Shown one piece after another: positions 26,888 to 37,586 of a stretch of DNA of 64,000 nucleotides. Below the pieces are notes generated by a model. It had not been told where the DNA came from and made no database searches. It saw only the letters and a list, made by a program, of their open reading frames with translations. Source of the stretch: Tenericutes bacterium HGW-Tenericutes-2 (GTDB taxonomy: Bacteria; Bacillota_I; Bacilli_A; Acholeplasmatales; Acholeplasmataceae); NCBI GenBank assembly GCA_002839095.1, contig PGXL01000003.1:119063-183062 (forward strand), given 5' to 3'. The position numbers were made by a program, and so were the translations under genes. Numbering within the stretch: position 1 is the stretch's first letter; the number at the start of each line of letters is the position of its first letter.

Positions 26888-28414
26888 ATGGTAGAATTTG
26901 GACGTTATTATATCAATTTCATCAGAGAATTCTTTCAAAAAATCGTTGATTTTTTTAAAGGAATATTCCAAGTGTTTAGTGCACTGTTCTTAGATGGAGT
27001 CTCAGATCTTTTTACAGATTTCATGTTAGCATCGATTCATTTTTCACTTTTAGACTGGGTAATGACAATTATCGTGTTTGTAATCAACATTGTCTTTATT
27101 GTAATTCTAACGATGAAGCTAGCTCAAGCACTAAAAAGATATATAAAATTTTCTAAGCAAGAGATTGAAAAGGATGAGCTGGTCGCTGAAATTGCATTTC
27201 TAAATCAAAAAGCTATCGAGTTGATTGATGAGAAGAATAAGATTTTAGCACTTAAGGTATCCAATTTAGGTATCAATCCTGACCATCCAGATGGTGAGGA
27301 TTTTGAAGAAGATCCTAATCTTCCACAATCCAGATTTGTTAAATTGATTCAAGTGGATTTAGATTATAAGGATGTCGTCACAACACTAAGAATGAAGGAT
27401 GATGACATGATTAGTTTAAAGGATCTTGTTACAAGATTCATAAACTTTTCAGCAAGTAAATTAGGTCTATATTATAATAACAAGATTATATCAGCATTCT
27501 TTGCTGGTATGGCAGCTTCTAAAACAATGATTTTAGAAGGTATTTCAGGTACTGGTAAAACATCACTACCTTATGCAATGGGTAAATTCTTTAATCATGA
27601 TGCAGCTATTATTGCGGTTCAACCCTCATGGAGAGATCGCGCAGAAATGATTGGTTATTTGAATGAATTTACTAAAAAATTCAATGAAACAGATTTCTTA
27701 AAGGCAATTTATGAAACTACTTACCGTGAAGATATTAATATTATCGTTCTAGATGAAATGAATTTAGCACGCGTTGAGTACTATTTTGCAGAGCTATTAT
27801 CACTTCTTGAAATGCCAGATCATGACCAATGGTTAATTGATATTGTTCCAAATACAGAGCCTGGTGATCCCAAGAACTTCCACAGAGGTAAGATTTTACT
27901 ACCTCAGAATGTATGGTTTATCGGTACAGCAAATAAGGATGACTCAACATTTATTATCACCGATAAGGTCTATGACCGTGCCACTCCAATTGAAATCAAC
28001 ACAAAATCACAATATATCGATGCACCACCTACCGAAGGTGTTACATTCAGCTATGACTATTTAACAGATCTTTTTAGAACTGCATTTAAGGAACATCCAA
28101 TGAGCTTAGCTGCAGTTGAAAATCTAGAGAAGTTAGATAACTTCATTACTAAGAATTTTAAAGTTACATTTGGTAACCGTATAATGAAACAAATCAGATC
28201 ATTCGTACCAGTCTATGTAGCATGTGGTGGTAGTGAATATGAAGCGCTTGATTATATGGTTGCAAGAAAGATCTTTAGAAAGTTTGAAGGCTTAAATTTA
28301 CCATTCTTACAGACTGAAATCAATGATTTATCGAAATTATTAGATAAGCTCTTTGGAAAAAATGAATTTGAGGAATGTCAAGCATTTCTAAATAATATTA
28401 AGAAGCAATTCTAA
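26888..28414 (+). CDS. membrane-anchored McrB-like AAA+ ATPase, copy 1
   Basis: 508 residues. An N-terminal amphipathic stretch and a TM (about 57-80) are followed by a short coiled coil (FLNQKAIELIDEKNKILALK) and a linker, then the AAA+ domain. Walker A is GISGTGKT at 218-225; then VQPSWRDRAEMIGYLNEF, Walker B IIVLDEMNLARVEYYFAELL, sensor-1 WFIGTANKDD and an Arg finger region DKVYDRATP. The pattern of W-x-D...GY-x-N and the GTAN sensor fits the McrB/MoxR side of AAA+ proteins. No DNA-binding or nuclease domain is seen. Its role here is unknown; energy-driven remodelling of exported subunits or of a membrane complex is inference. The paralogue at 41605 is near-identical through the AAA+ core. 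Confidence 0.85.
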   Translation: MVEFGRYYINFIREFFQKIVDFFKGIFQVFSALFLDGVSDLFTDFMLASIHFSLLDWVMTIIVFVINIVFIVILTMKLAQALKRYIKFSKQEIEKDELVAEIAFLNQKAIELIDEKNKILALKVSNLGINPDHPDGEDFEEDPNLPQSRFVKLIQVDLDYKDVVTTLRMKDDDMISLKDLVTRFINFSASKLGLYYNNKIISAFFAGMAASKTMILEGISGTGKTSLPYAMGKFFNHDAAIIAVQPSWRDRAEMIGYLNEFTKKFNETDFLKAIYETTYREDINIIVLDEMNLARVEYYFAELLSLLEMPDHDQWLIDIVPNTEPGDPKNFHRGKILLPQNVWFIGTANKDDSTFIITDKVYDRATPIEINTKSQYIDAPPTEGVTFSYDYLTDLFRTAFKEHPMSLAAVENLEKLDNFITKNFKVTFGNRIMKQIRSFVPVYVACGGSEYEALDYMVARKIFRKFEGLNLPFLQTEINDLSKLLDKLFGKNEFEECQAFLNNIKKQF

Positions 28415-28430
28415 TAAGGAAGGTGAGTGT

Positions 28431-29195
28431 ATGAAAAAAACAAACAATCACAGCTTGCATCGGATGATGATTCTCTCTGTTGTTTATTTTCTTTCTGCAT
28501 TCATGTTACTTTCGGTTACAGTATATGCTTGGTTTATTATTACTAATGAAAATAACACTCAATTGATTTCACATATATCAGATGTTGAAGCAGAATATGA
28601 GTTTTATGTCTATCAAAATCGATTACATGATGGAAGTAATGAAATAACACTTGAGAATAATGTGTGTCTAACCACTGGTGAAGATTTATGCTATAAATTA
28701 ATACCAAACCCAACATCTGCACATCTAATGGATGGAAGTGCTGCACCTGGAGAAAGATATTCATTTGCGATTAAAATTTTAGCACTAGGAAACTCAGTAT
28801 CTTATCTGAATTTAAGTATGAGCGGTGTAACATCTTCTGGCTATGATTTATACCAGAATAGAATCCAAAATGCTTTTTATTATCAAGTCACTAAGATTGT
28901 ATATGTCCAAGACGATGTCGAAACTGAGGACAAAAAAAATATTTCTCCTACTCAATATTCCTATGGCTATTTCGATGAAGACTCAAGTCATCATTATCCA
29001 TTAGTCAAAAATGTTCCATTATTTATTAACCAAGAGCTTGGATCCTCTTTAATTATCTTCTTTGATTTTTATTTTGATCCAACAATATTTGGTTCTGACA
29101 TCAATCAGATACCTTACACCAATTCAAATATTTTTATGAATCAGATATTTACTGTACAAGATATATTTATGCTAATATCCAGTGAGCTGACATAA
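28431..29195 (+). CDS. SipW-type exported protein D
   Basis: 254 residues; the N-terminal hydrophobic core ends in TVYAWF, the same junction as in its neighbours, so it is probably a SipW substrate. The mature part is beta-rich and has two Cys close together (NVCLTTGEDLCYKL), which could form a disulfide outside the cell. Its end, FDFYFDP followed by a stretch with QDIF, resembles that of the protein at 45917, so the two may be distant paralogues. RBS AAGGAAGGTG. It is the first gene after the AAA+ ATPase, where cluster 2 has the DUF2357-like gene instead. Function unknown. Confidence 0.6.
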   Translation: MKKTNNHSLHRMMILSVVYFLSAFMLLSVTVYAWFIITNENNTQLISHISDVEAEYEFYVYQNRLHDGSNEITLENNVCLTTGEDLCYKLIPNPTSAHLMDGSAAPGERYSFAIKILALGNSVSYLNLSMSGVTSSGYDLYQNRIQNAFYYQVTKIVYVQDDVETEDKKNISPTQYSYGYFDEDSSHHYPLVKNVPLFINQELGSSLIIFFDFYFDPTIFGSDINQIPYTNSNIFMNQIFTVQDIFMLISSELT

Positions 29196-29210
29196 AAAGG
29201 ATAGGAGTTC

Positions 29211-29864
29211 ATGTCTATGCGTAAATTATTAATTGTGACACTCATTTTATTTGCTACACTGTCAACTGCATTGATTACGCATGCATGGTTTACCTATGTT
29301 CAAAGAAAATCGATTGCACAATTTGTATCCAATGAAATCGTAGTAGAAACTAGAGCAAACGATGAACTCATCCTTGATCAATTTGATTTAGATGAACTTG
29401 CCTATATTGATTTTGAAAATGATTTGATGAATGATCTATCAAATGTCTTTGATGAAATGGCAACTTCAATTGATATAGATATCATCCTAAGCAGTAACTC
29501 TCCACTCACTAGACATATCATCAATGTGGATGTAAATCATGATGCAATCATCATGCTAATTGTTTATGAAGGTATTAATCTGGGTAGTCAACACCAAAAA
29601 AACACAGCTTATTATAGCTTAATTCAAACGATTTACTCTCCACTTACTGAGAGAGCAGACATTATGGATGCAATTTACTTATACAATCAAAGTATATTGA
29701 ATGATATTAAAAATACGACATTATTCCCTGGAGATAAGCTTTCATTTCAACTCGTTTTTTGGGTTGATTATGATTTGATTGAATACCCAGAAAACTACTT
29801 AGATTATGAATTTTCAATGACTGTTAGCATTAACTCGGTTTCTGCTAAAAAAGAGGTAGATTAA
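29211..29864 (+). CDS. SipW-type exported protein E
   Basis: 217 residues, N-terminal signal ALITHAWFTY after a hydrophobic core. The mature part is acidic and beta-rich, with LFPGDKLSFQLVFWVDYD near the end, reminiscent of the P-G-D strand signature of TasA-like subunits. AGGAG lies 6 bases before ATG. It sits between D and F with gaps of 15 and 1 bases. No family recognised beyond the export signal; probably a minor subunit or adaptor of the surface structure. Confidence 0.55.
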   Translation: MSMRKLLIVTLILFATLSTALITHAWFTYVQRKSIAQFVSNEIVVETRANDELILDQFDLDELAYIDFENDLMNDLSNVFDEMATSIDIDIILSSNSPLTRHIINVDVNHDAIIMLIVYEGINLGSQHQKNTAYYSLIQTIYSPLTERADIMDAIYLYNQSILNDIKNTTLFPGDKLSFQLVFWVDYDLIEYPENYLDYEFSMTVSINSVSAKKEVD

Positions 29865-29865
29865 G

Positions 29866-30534
29866 ATGAGAATATTAAAAAACAGATATTTTCTTATTGG
29901 TGTTTTGTATGTCATCTTATTATTACTTTCTGTAGTGTTAACGTTTGCTTACTATACGACAGATAAGGAATATGGAATTACGCTTTCAACAGGTGATATA
30001 GAGATTGTTGCATATATATCATTTGATGATTTATATATCGATAGCGAAAGCATATATTACGACACATCAAAGAATGTTTTATTAGTGAATACTTATGATC
30101 CAGAGAGTCAAAATTATATAGGAAAGCTTGATATAAGAATTACAGTTAAAACATCTTTAGCATCGAGATTAAGAATCAAACTCATGGATGAGTGGGAACT
30201 CACAAGAACATATAAGGAAGACAATAGACAAACAGTTGAAACAATATATCATACCAATAAAGAGTCATCATATTACCCATTTTCATTATTAAAAATGGGC
30301 AATGAATTTTCACCACTTTTTGAGTCAGATGGCTATGCCTATGAGCAAAGCATACTCACTCAAGGTGTAATCAAAGAATTTCATTTAGTTGACGGTGGAG
30401 ATCGCTTCTCCGTACGTAACAATGTATTCTTTGAAGAGTCATGTACATTAAAATTAAGCTTTATTATTGATGTAATACAAGCCAACAGATATGTTGAGCT
30501 ATGGGGGCTCTCAAGAGATTTTTATAACGAATAG
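29866..30534 (+). CDS. SipW-type exported protein F
   Basis: 222 residues. The hydrophobic N-terminus ends VLTFAYYTTDKEYGITLSTG, a variant of the TFAWFT junction with Tyr in place of Trp; the T-x-x-Y-x-I-x-L-x-(T/S)-G-x-(I/L) pattern is typical just after the SipW cleavage site of TasA/camelysin-like proteins. The mature domain is beta-rich. It lies one base after E and 12 before the giant gene, so is coupled with both. Specific role unknown. Confidence 0.58.
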   Translation: MRILKNRYFLIGVLYVILLLLSVVLTFAYYTTDKEYGITLSTGDIEIVAYISFDDLYIDSESIYYDTSKNVLLVNTYDPESQNYIGKLDIRITVKTSLASRLRIKLMDEWELTRTYKEDNRQTVETIYHTNKESSYYPFSLLKMGNEFSPLFESDGYAYEQSILTQGVIKEFHLVDGGDRFSVRNNVFFEESCTLKLSFIIDVIQANRYVELWGLSRDFYNE

Positions 30535-30546
30535 GAAGGTGAAGCA

Positions 30547-33500
30547 ATGAAGAAAAATATACTCAAAAAAACATTGATTATATGCTTTGTTGCTGCGCTC
30601 TTTTTTTCTTTTTACAAGCCTGCCAATCTAGTGAATATCAAGGGATATAATTTTGATTCATCAGTAAGCTGGAGAGGAGAAGACCTAGGCTTCTCCGAAC
30701 TGAAAACAATCAATTACGAAAGTAATTTTTTACCATTTTCGAGCATTACTGAATCCGTAGTCGGAATTGACCTAACAAAGACTTATGTAATTGAAAATGC
30801 TTATGACCTATATATGTTTTCCTATTTAAGCAAGGGAAGCGATCGATTAGTCTATTTATCGCTTAATTATGTATTAGGCAATGACATCGATTATTTTGAC
30901 GTTGTGTCACAAGATATCACGACAAGATTTCATCCTGTTGGCTTTATGGAACCATTTAACGGTACCTTTGATGGACAAGGCTTTGAGATCACAAACCTCT
31001 ATTTTCAAACGATTATGGATGAAGATATGTATGATATGGAATACCCAGGCTTAAGATATTTTTCGATGTTTTCTAAGGTTGGCGTTGATGGTGAAGTTAA
31101 AAATATCGGTTTAATCAATCCAATAATTATTCAACCTCTTGAGTGGGGAAATATGCAATATGTCTCTGCACTTGTTGGTGAAAATAGAGGATTAATTAAA
31201 AATGTATATCTAAAGGATACGCGTGAGGATGCTTCAGGATTTCATGCTGAAGGAGCCTTTGAAATATCTGGATTGGTATCAAATAACATTGGACAAATCT
31301 CTAATATTTTTGTTGTTTCTAAGCATATCAAATCAAGAGCTGTTATCCATAATGTTTCAGTGAGTCCAGTCGTTGGAATCAATTCATTGACTTTAGATAA
31401 AGTCTACTATGATCAAACAATATATAGTGATCTAGATGCTGATTTATCTATAGGAAATGGAATTGAAACAAGTGAGTTTAAGAATCACGCTTTATTTTCT
31501 GATTCATGGTTTTTCTATGATTCATATTTAGGTCTAGCTCAATCAACTGCAGAACAAAACCAACTATATTTAAAGCAAGATTATCCTATTTTAAAGGGAC
31601 TTAAGGTCAGTCAATATCAATTAGAGATTATGGATGCAATGGATTTACTTTATATGAATCAATTACTCTTAGTCTCTGGTTTATATCGCTCTAGCGAATA
31701 TGTAATCAAGCATGATATCGATATGAATCAAGTATCAAGAGATGCATATATTGCAGCTCCTGTAGGCTTCAATGGCGTATTAAAAAGTAATCTAGTCAAT
31801 GAATCCAATGTTTTGTATCTAAGAAATGTAGAACAGGGTGGAGATCCAAACTATCACTCAATCATAAATTTATCGATTACAAATTACACCTTATTAGGTA
31901 AGCATGCTAGCTATGCTCTTTTCGCATCACTATTTGGTACTGTCAAAAATATTAACTTTGTTGATTTTAATTTGAAAACTGAAGATTTACAAAAGACAAA
32001 TGAGAAAAAGAGTGTAACAGTTGGTTTAATTGCCGGTCAAATGAATGGCGGAATTATTGAAAATGTTCATAGTAAAGGAATTATAGAAGTCACAAATTCA
32101 TCCGATTCAATCGGTCGAATTCTACTTGGTGGTTTAGTTGGTAGAGGAAGTGGATCTTTTAAAAGAGTATCTCATACAGGAACTATTGATGCAGGTATTC
32201 ATGCACTTTCAGTGGATTCAAATCACGCAACAGTTGCAGGTATCATTGGTGAATCAGATTTCATTTACTTAAATGAAGTGATGAATGTAAGTTCTATTCT
32301 AGGACCAAGCTATGAAACCTATGACAATCAATATACTTATGTCGGTGGAATTATTGGCAAGGGTAGCATCGAATATGCTTCAAAGGTTATTAATCTAGGA
32401 AATATTATCTCTAATCATGAATCAGGATATATTAATCATCTCTATTTAGGTGGTCTTTTCGGATTATTAGAGAATTTAAATAAAGAAATGAGTAGATTCT
32501 ATAATTACGGATCACTTCAAGTAAATATCAGTAAAGCTCAAAATATAAAATTGGCTGGTATAGGTTCAATTGATACTGAATCCATATTAAATATCAATAG
32601 CTTAACAAATAATGGTCAGTTCATAGTAAATAAAGTTCTAGGTGTTACACTCAGTGAATCAGAGTTAAACTCAATGCAAGTCCAATTGGCTGGCACTTTG
32701 ATTATCAAGAATGGTCTCGGAACTCTTACTGGACTATTCAATGAGAAGAATATAAACGCTGACTTAAGTCTAGTTAATCAAGTTGCAGGTATATTGATTT
32801 CAGAGGAAACAACTAAACTAGATATACTACAGGCATATAATAAAGGAAATATTTCTTTAACATCGAATCATTTAATGACTGAAGACTTGATCAAGGTTTC
32901 TGGTATGTTTCTTGGAAAAAACTTGTCAGTTGAACATTTTAGAAATGAAGGAAATATAGATATAACTTTGAACCAATTAGAATCAGAGTTTCTTATTCAA
33001 CCATCTTTATTCATTTCTGGTTTATTAGAAGAGGTAAGTCAAGATCATTATGCAATCAATGGCTTTAACGGTGGATCAATTATCGTTTATCAACATCCAT
33101 CCATATCATCTAAATATTTAATGAAAATAGCTGGTATTGCATTAAGAAACTTAAATACCAATCATTATATAGATCAAAATATTGATTATCAATCCATTGA
33201 CATTAAAAATCAAACCGGAAATATGGATCATGTATTAAATCATGGTGATATATCCGTTTTAGGTAACTATCAAACGCATATTTATGCATCTGGTATTGTT
33301 TTATATAACTATTCAATGATTACTAACGCGATTAATTTAGGCGATGTTTCCGTTGAAAACACAAATACACAAACAGCTCATGAGGTAGAATTATCTGGAA
33401 TAGCTTATCAAATGATTGGTGCATATGCTCAAATAATAGACTCTGCAAATAATGGAAAAATTGAAGCAGTATCTCATAGTCCATTAGGAATAGCTCACGC

Positions 33501-36500
33501 ATCAGGTATTGCAGTAAGAAATGAACGATTAGAAAATGGAAGTTATATAACAGGTGGAATGAATCACCAATTCGCTAAAATCATGTTTTCGATTAATTAC
33601 GGTGATGTGTATGCATGGAGCGAGTCTGATGAATCATCATTTACGATAACCAATGAAACAAGAACAAAGGCATCTGGAATACTATCTCTAGGTGTGCTAT
33701 CAACAATAAATAATGTGAACTATGGAAATATCTATTCTAAATACCTATCCTCTGGAATTTTTGGATTCGTGTATTTAAACAGATTTGGTACCTTAGGCTT
33801 AAATCAAGTCTATATTTCAAACTCTATTAATTATGGTAAGGTAAGAGCTATCAGTGATTATGATCTAAACAATCAAACCTATACCATCAATATGAACCAA
33901 TTGCCTTCAAAAACAGCGTATAACGCTTATGGAGCAATGGTTGGTAAGATTCACACTGGAACTTCAACATGGGCTTTTACAGGTGATGTAACCTATCCAA
34001 TCGATCGTATTTACTTTGGATATTTAATCAACTTTGATGAAAAAATCAATATGTTTTCTAATGCTCCTGAACTATCAAGTACATGGGCAGACGGATTTGG
34101 AAATCTTCAAGAAGCGAACGAAGTTATTTTAAACATGTTAAAATATATGTCAACAACCAATCCAAATGATCAATCTGCTAAGCCATTTACTTATTTTTAT
34201 CAAGGTGGATGGATTGGACAATATATGGGGAAGGTTATTGATTATTATGAGGTTTCAGATACTGAAGATGGTATGTTTTATGAAAACTTCGCGTTAAGAA
34301 GCTTTAGACCAGTTTATTCAGGAACTGACCAATATATTAGAAATTTTATTGAATATATCCCAAGAGATAAGGTCAATCCAAATATGATTGATAGACTCGA
34401 ATCTGATTCTATACACACATATCCTGGAATCTATGCACTTTCTTCAAGCGCAGGTATTGGTCAAGGAATCTTTATCCCTGATAACTTTAATTTAGAGGGT
34501 TTAAGTCCCTATACAAGTGGCAGTGAATATGATGCAACTTGGCTAGGTTTAATAGAAGATCAAAACTCGATTAGCTATCATTTAAGAATTGAGATGAGAC
34601 AAATTCAAATGAATTTCGCTTCAACTATTTATGATTTAGAGCTAGTTGAAAGTGATGCTTTAGGTAATCCTATAGCAAATGGATTTAAATTAGAAGCACC
34701 AATTATTGATGAAAAACGTGGTTTATTAACATATTATATTCCAAGCAATGCGAGTATTTTGAACCAGCAATCCTTTTCATTGATGGATATTTATAGCTTT
34801 GTAGAAGTATCTGAAGGATTAGGTAGAAAGGTGCCTGATATTGTATTATCAGGTAGTCAAACCTATACTTGGGTTGGAGATTACAAAAAGGATGGGCAAA
34901 ACTATGTAGAAATCGGTCCCTATCACACAACAGGAATCTACGACGTAATAACAAATGATACAGAACCTATTACTTCATATAACAGGGATACACCAGTTTA
35001 TAGTCTTACCCATTGGGATACTGACGCGACGATCACTCCAACCTTGAAGCATACACCACATACATACGTATTATGGTGGTGGCAGGCTTCTGGTTACCGT
35101 GCAACTTTAAGACAAACAACTGCACCAGGATATGCTGCATATGAAAGATTTACATTATCAGGATATCCAAATCCTATATATCGATATGTAGGACCATCTA
35201 TGGAAAATGTAACCTATATCCAAACTGATGTTACAAGTAATATAGTTGTCTATGATCAATCAAATACATATTTCAAAGCGAATTTAGAAGAGGGTTCATA
35301 CACAATATCCAAAAGTGCATCATTTTCATATGGCGAAGAATCCTATCACACATTAGCTACAATTCCAAGAAGCTTTGGTATTTATGATGCAATGTATGAT
35401 AGCGAAGGTAATTATATTGATAGTGTTGCTGATCATTATGGTGCTATTCGTATTTATTCATCTGCATATAATGCACTAGACCTATCTACATATCGTGATT
35501 ACGATATTCGAATTATTAGAACTGCTGATGTAGAGCTTTTATCTATTGAAGCGTTGATTGCTAATGGAATGAATGCAATGCCTACTGAATATACATTGCA
35601 TGATGTGACATCTTCTGAGATCCTTCATCATGTTAAGGATAATGATCTAGGCACATTAAAGATTACTTATGAAACCTTAAATTTACCGGATTTATATAAT
35701 TTACTACCTAGTGTAGAAATTTATGAATATCACACGAGTGTGAAGGTGCACTCATCCTATTATGATTTAACGGATGGTATCGTGAAAACTGAATTACCAT
35801 TCAATAATTTAACAGGCAGCTGGGGAGTAGGAAGTGTTTCAATCCTATTTTCGATTACTGAGCTATTCCCAAGTGGTGATTACTATATGGAAACAACGCT
35901 TTTAAGTGGAGAACTATTTACAGTCTATTTCTCAAAGGCTGAAAGCAGTGAAGCGAGTGTATTATCGATAACACATCAAAATTTAGTCATTACACCAACA
36001 GAAAATACGCACACTTCAATGATTCCTTATGGTATTTACTATCAAGCATTAGATTCAAATACTGAAATTGTTAATTTTAGCAACATCAGTTCCTTAACCA
36101 ATATTTATTATGATGAAATGAATCAAAATATTCCTAGCTACTTAACAGGAATTGAGATATCACCGTTTTCTACTTTGCTATCCATTGATTTAGCGATTAA
36201 CTTAATGGATCAGTATAGATATCAATATATCATTACCTACTATTTAAGCGCAGAGGATGGGACATTAAAGGAATTTACGCACAAATTAGAGGAATATGAA
36301 ATGAGTGACAATGTTCATGTTGCTTATTTAAATGGTGGAGAGCTCGATTTACCGCTATCTAATCTTATCATTGGATATGAGGATCAACCAACATTACGAA
36401 TTGAGCATGATTTCTCAAAAACCTATTTTCATACAGACACAATCTTATCAGTATTTGATCTTTTCACTCCTGATGAAGTTGGACAGGTAGCAATTAGAGA

Positions 36501-37536
36501 TTTGGATTTCTTTATCCAAGAAATACCTAATGTTGGATATGAAATTGATTTCAACAAAAACATACCGCTTGGCGTTTATGAATATCAATTGACGTATCAA
36601 CAAGAAATAAACCTATGGGGTCAATTATTAAGCTGGAATTATGAATTTGTTTCAGTGACTTTAACCAAGGTACAAAATGATAACAGTTTGTTAGATGATA
36701 TTTTATTTGTTACTGAAACAGTATTTGCTGGATTCAATACGATTATGGATTATCAAGAAATCACCATAGTCAGCTATCAAAACTATTTAGAAAATCCAAA
36801 TCAAAGAACTATTAATATCCTACCAACCAAAGGAATTATCTATAATGAATATAGTAATTATTCCTCTTACTGGGTGATTGGACAAGTGCAGCAAACCAAC
36901 ACCAGTGTATATGCACCAGTATTCAAGCTTCCAGAGGGTGCAATCATTAGAAAGGTGACTAACTTTACTGAAATAGGATATAGCTATCAATCCGAGGATT
37001 TAACTGCAGATTTTTCACCGATAGGAGATTCCTTCAACTTTATTTTATATCGTGTGTACGCGATGGATTTTGATCAAAACAATACACACTATACTGATTA
37101 TTATGTTGCTGTTCAAGACGTTACCAATAATATTCGTTTTAATTTAACAGTAATCAATTCAACAGAAACGATTATTGAGAATGTATATATAAGAATTAAT
37201 CTTTGTCAGCTTGGAGAAAATTATGAGGAAGCATGTAAGATTGATGAATCGATTTTGTCAATGGCGGTTTTCTCGCATTATGATTCAAGCACAGGAACGT
37301 ATTCAAACAATCAGTTTCAAACAACAAGCTATGGAACCTATTCGATTACTGCAACCCTGCCAAAGGGATTTGGTTATGTGATTCAAGTGCAGCAGCAACA
37401 AATTATAGGTAATGCGTTTTATTTAGAAAATTCAATCCTACCTAGAAAATATTATGTGACTTTAACCATCATCAATGTAACAGAAGAGTATCAATGGGGG
37501 CAACAAGAAGTCGTTGAAATATTGGATCAAGAATAA
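30547..37536 (+). CDS. giant beta-helix surface protein (2329 residues)
   Basis: Very large exported protein. An N-terminal hydrophobic segment (about 8-24) is followed at 137-145 by FNGTFDGQG, the G-x-F-D-G-x-G motif of GLUG/filamentous-haemagglutinin-like repeats. From about 130 to 1110 there are repeated units of roughly 50-65 residues with the pattern (V/I/L)xG(I/L)...NxG(x)I, for example LLGGLVGRGSG, VGGIIGKGSI, ASGIVLYN and INYGKV, as expected for a parallel beta-helix. The second half (about 1110-2329) is Tyr/Thr/Ser-rich and beta-rich, perhaps Ig-like or adhesin modules. No LPxTG motif and no C-terminal TM are visible, so attachment must be by other means. Its GC content and codon use look like its neighbours. 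Probably an adhesin or the outer element of the surface structure. Confidence 0.75.
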   Translation: MKKNILKKTLIICFVAALFFSFYKPANLVNIKGYNFDSSVSWRGEDLGFSELKTINYESNFLPFSSITESVVGIDLTKTYVIENAYDLYMFSYLSKGSDRLVYLSLNYVLGNDIDYFDVVSQDITTRFHPVGFMEPFNGTFDGQGFEITNLYFQTIMDEDMYDMEYPGLRYFSMFSKVGVDGEVKNIGLINPIIIQPLEWGNMQYVSALVGENRGLIKNVYLKDTREDASGFHAEGAFEISGLVSNNIGQISNIFVVSKHIKSRAVIHNVSVSPVVGINSLTLDKVYYDQTIYSDLDADLSIGNGIETSEFKNHALFSDSWFFYDSYLGLAQSTAEQNQLYLKQDYPILKGLKVSQYQLEIMDAMDLLYMNQLLLVSGLYRSSEYVIKHDIDMNQVSRDAYIAAPVGFNGVLKSNLVNESNVLYLRNVEQGGDPNYHSIINLSITNYTLLGKHASYALFASLFGTVKNINFVDFNLKTEDLQKTNEKKSVTVGLIAGQMNGGIIENVHSKGIIEVTNSSDSIGRILLGGLVGRGSGSFKRVSHTGTIDAGIHALSVDSNHATVAGIIGESDFIYLNEVMNVSSILGPSYETYDNQYTYVGGIIGKGSIEYASKVINLGNIISNHESGYINHLYLGGLFGLLENLNKEMSRFYNYGSLQVNISKAQNIKLAGIGSIDTESILNINSLTNNGQFIVNKVLGVTLSESELNSMQVQLAGTLIIKNGLGTLTGLFNEKNINADLSLVNQVAGILISEETTKLDILQAYNKGNISLTSNHLMTEDLIKVSGMFLGKNLSVEHFRNEGNIDITLNQLESEFLIQPSLFISGLLEEVSQDHYAINGFNGGSIIVYQHPSISSKYLMKIAGIALRNLNTNHYIDQNIDYQSIDIKNQTGNMDHVLNHGDISVLGNYQTHIYASGIVLYNYSMITNAINLGDVSVENTNTQTAHEVELSGIAYQMIGAYAQIIDSANNGKIEAVSHSPLGIAHASGIAVRNERLENGSYITGGMNHQFAKIMFSINYGDVYAWSESDESSFTITNETRTKASGILSLGVLSTINNVNYGNIYSKYLSSGIFGFVYLNRFGTLGLNQVYISNSINYGKVRAISDYDLNNQTYTINMNQLPSKTAYNAYGAMVGKIHTGTSTWAFTGDVTYPIDRIYFGYLINFDEKINMFSNAPELSSTWADGFGNLQEANEVILNMLKYMSTTNPNDQSAKPFTYFYQGGWIGQYMGKVIDYYEVSDTEDGMFYENFALRSFRPVYSGTDQYIRNFIEYIPRDKVNPNMIDRLESDSIHTYPGIYALSSSAGIGQGIFIPDNFNLEGLSPYTSGSEYDATWLGLIEDQNSISYHLRIEMRQIQMNFASTIYDLELVESDALGNPIANGFKLEAPIIDEKRGLLTYYIPSNASILNQQSFSLMDIYSFVEVSEGLGRKVPDIVLSGSQTYTWVGDYKKDGQNYVEIGPYHTTGIYDVITNDTEPITSYNRDTPVYSLTHWDTDATITPTLKHTPHTYVLWWWQASGYRATLRQTTAPGYAAYERFTLSGYPNPIYRYVGPSMENVTYIQTDVTSNIVVYDQSNTYFKANLEEGSYTISKSASFSYGEESYHTLATIPRSFGIYDAMYDSEGNYIDSVADHYGAIRIYSSAYNALDLSTYRDYDIRIIRTADVELLSIEALIANGMNAMPTEYTLHDVTSSEILHHVKDNDLGTLKITYETLNLPDLYNLLPSVEIYEYHTSVKVHSSYYDLTDGIVKTELPFNNLTGSWGVGSVSILFSITELFPSGDYYMETTLLSGELFTVYFSKAESSEASVLSITHQNLVITPTENTHTSMIPYGIYYQALDSNTEIVNFSNISSLTNIYYDEMNQNIPSYLTGIEISPFSTLLSIDLAINLMDQYRYQYIITYYLSAEDGTLKEFTHKLEEYEMSDNVHVAYLNGGELDLPLSNLIIGYEDQPTLRIEHDFSKTYFHTDTILSVFDLFTPDEVGQVAIRDLDFFIQEIPNVGYEIDFNKNIPLGVYEYQLTYQQEINLWGQLLSWNYEFVSVTLTKVQNDNSLLDDILFVTETVFAGFNTIMDYQEITIVSYQNYLENPNQRTINILPTKGIIYNEYSNYSSYWVIGQVQQTNTSVYAPVFKLPEGAIIRKVTNFTEIGYSYQSEDLTADFSPIGDSFNFILYRVYAMDFDQNNTHYTDYYVAVQDVTNNIRFNLTVINSTETIIENVYIRINLCQLGENYEEACKIDESILSMAVFSHYDSSTGTYSNNQFQTTSYGTYSITATLPKGFGYVIQVQQQQIIGNAFYLENSILPRKYYVTLTIINVTEEYQWGQQEVVEILDQE

Positions 37537-37547
37537 TTTATAAAGAA

Positions 37548-37586
37548 AAAACAGGGAAAATTATATCCAAGTCCTTGTTTTTTTTT
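37548..37586 (+). terminator. terminator after the giant gene
   Basis: AAAACAGGGA at 37548-37557 pairs with TCCTTGTTTT at 37572-37581 (one G-T pair), followed by T. It closes cluster 1. The 150 bases after it are AT-rich and show no gene. Confidence 0.75.
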
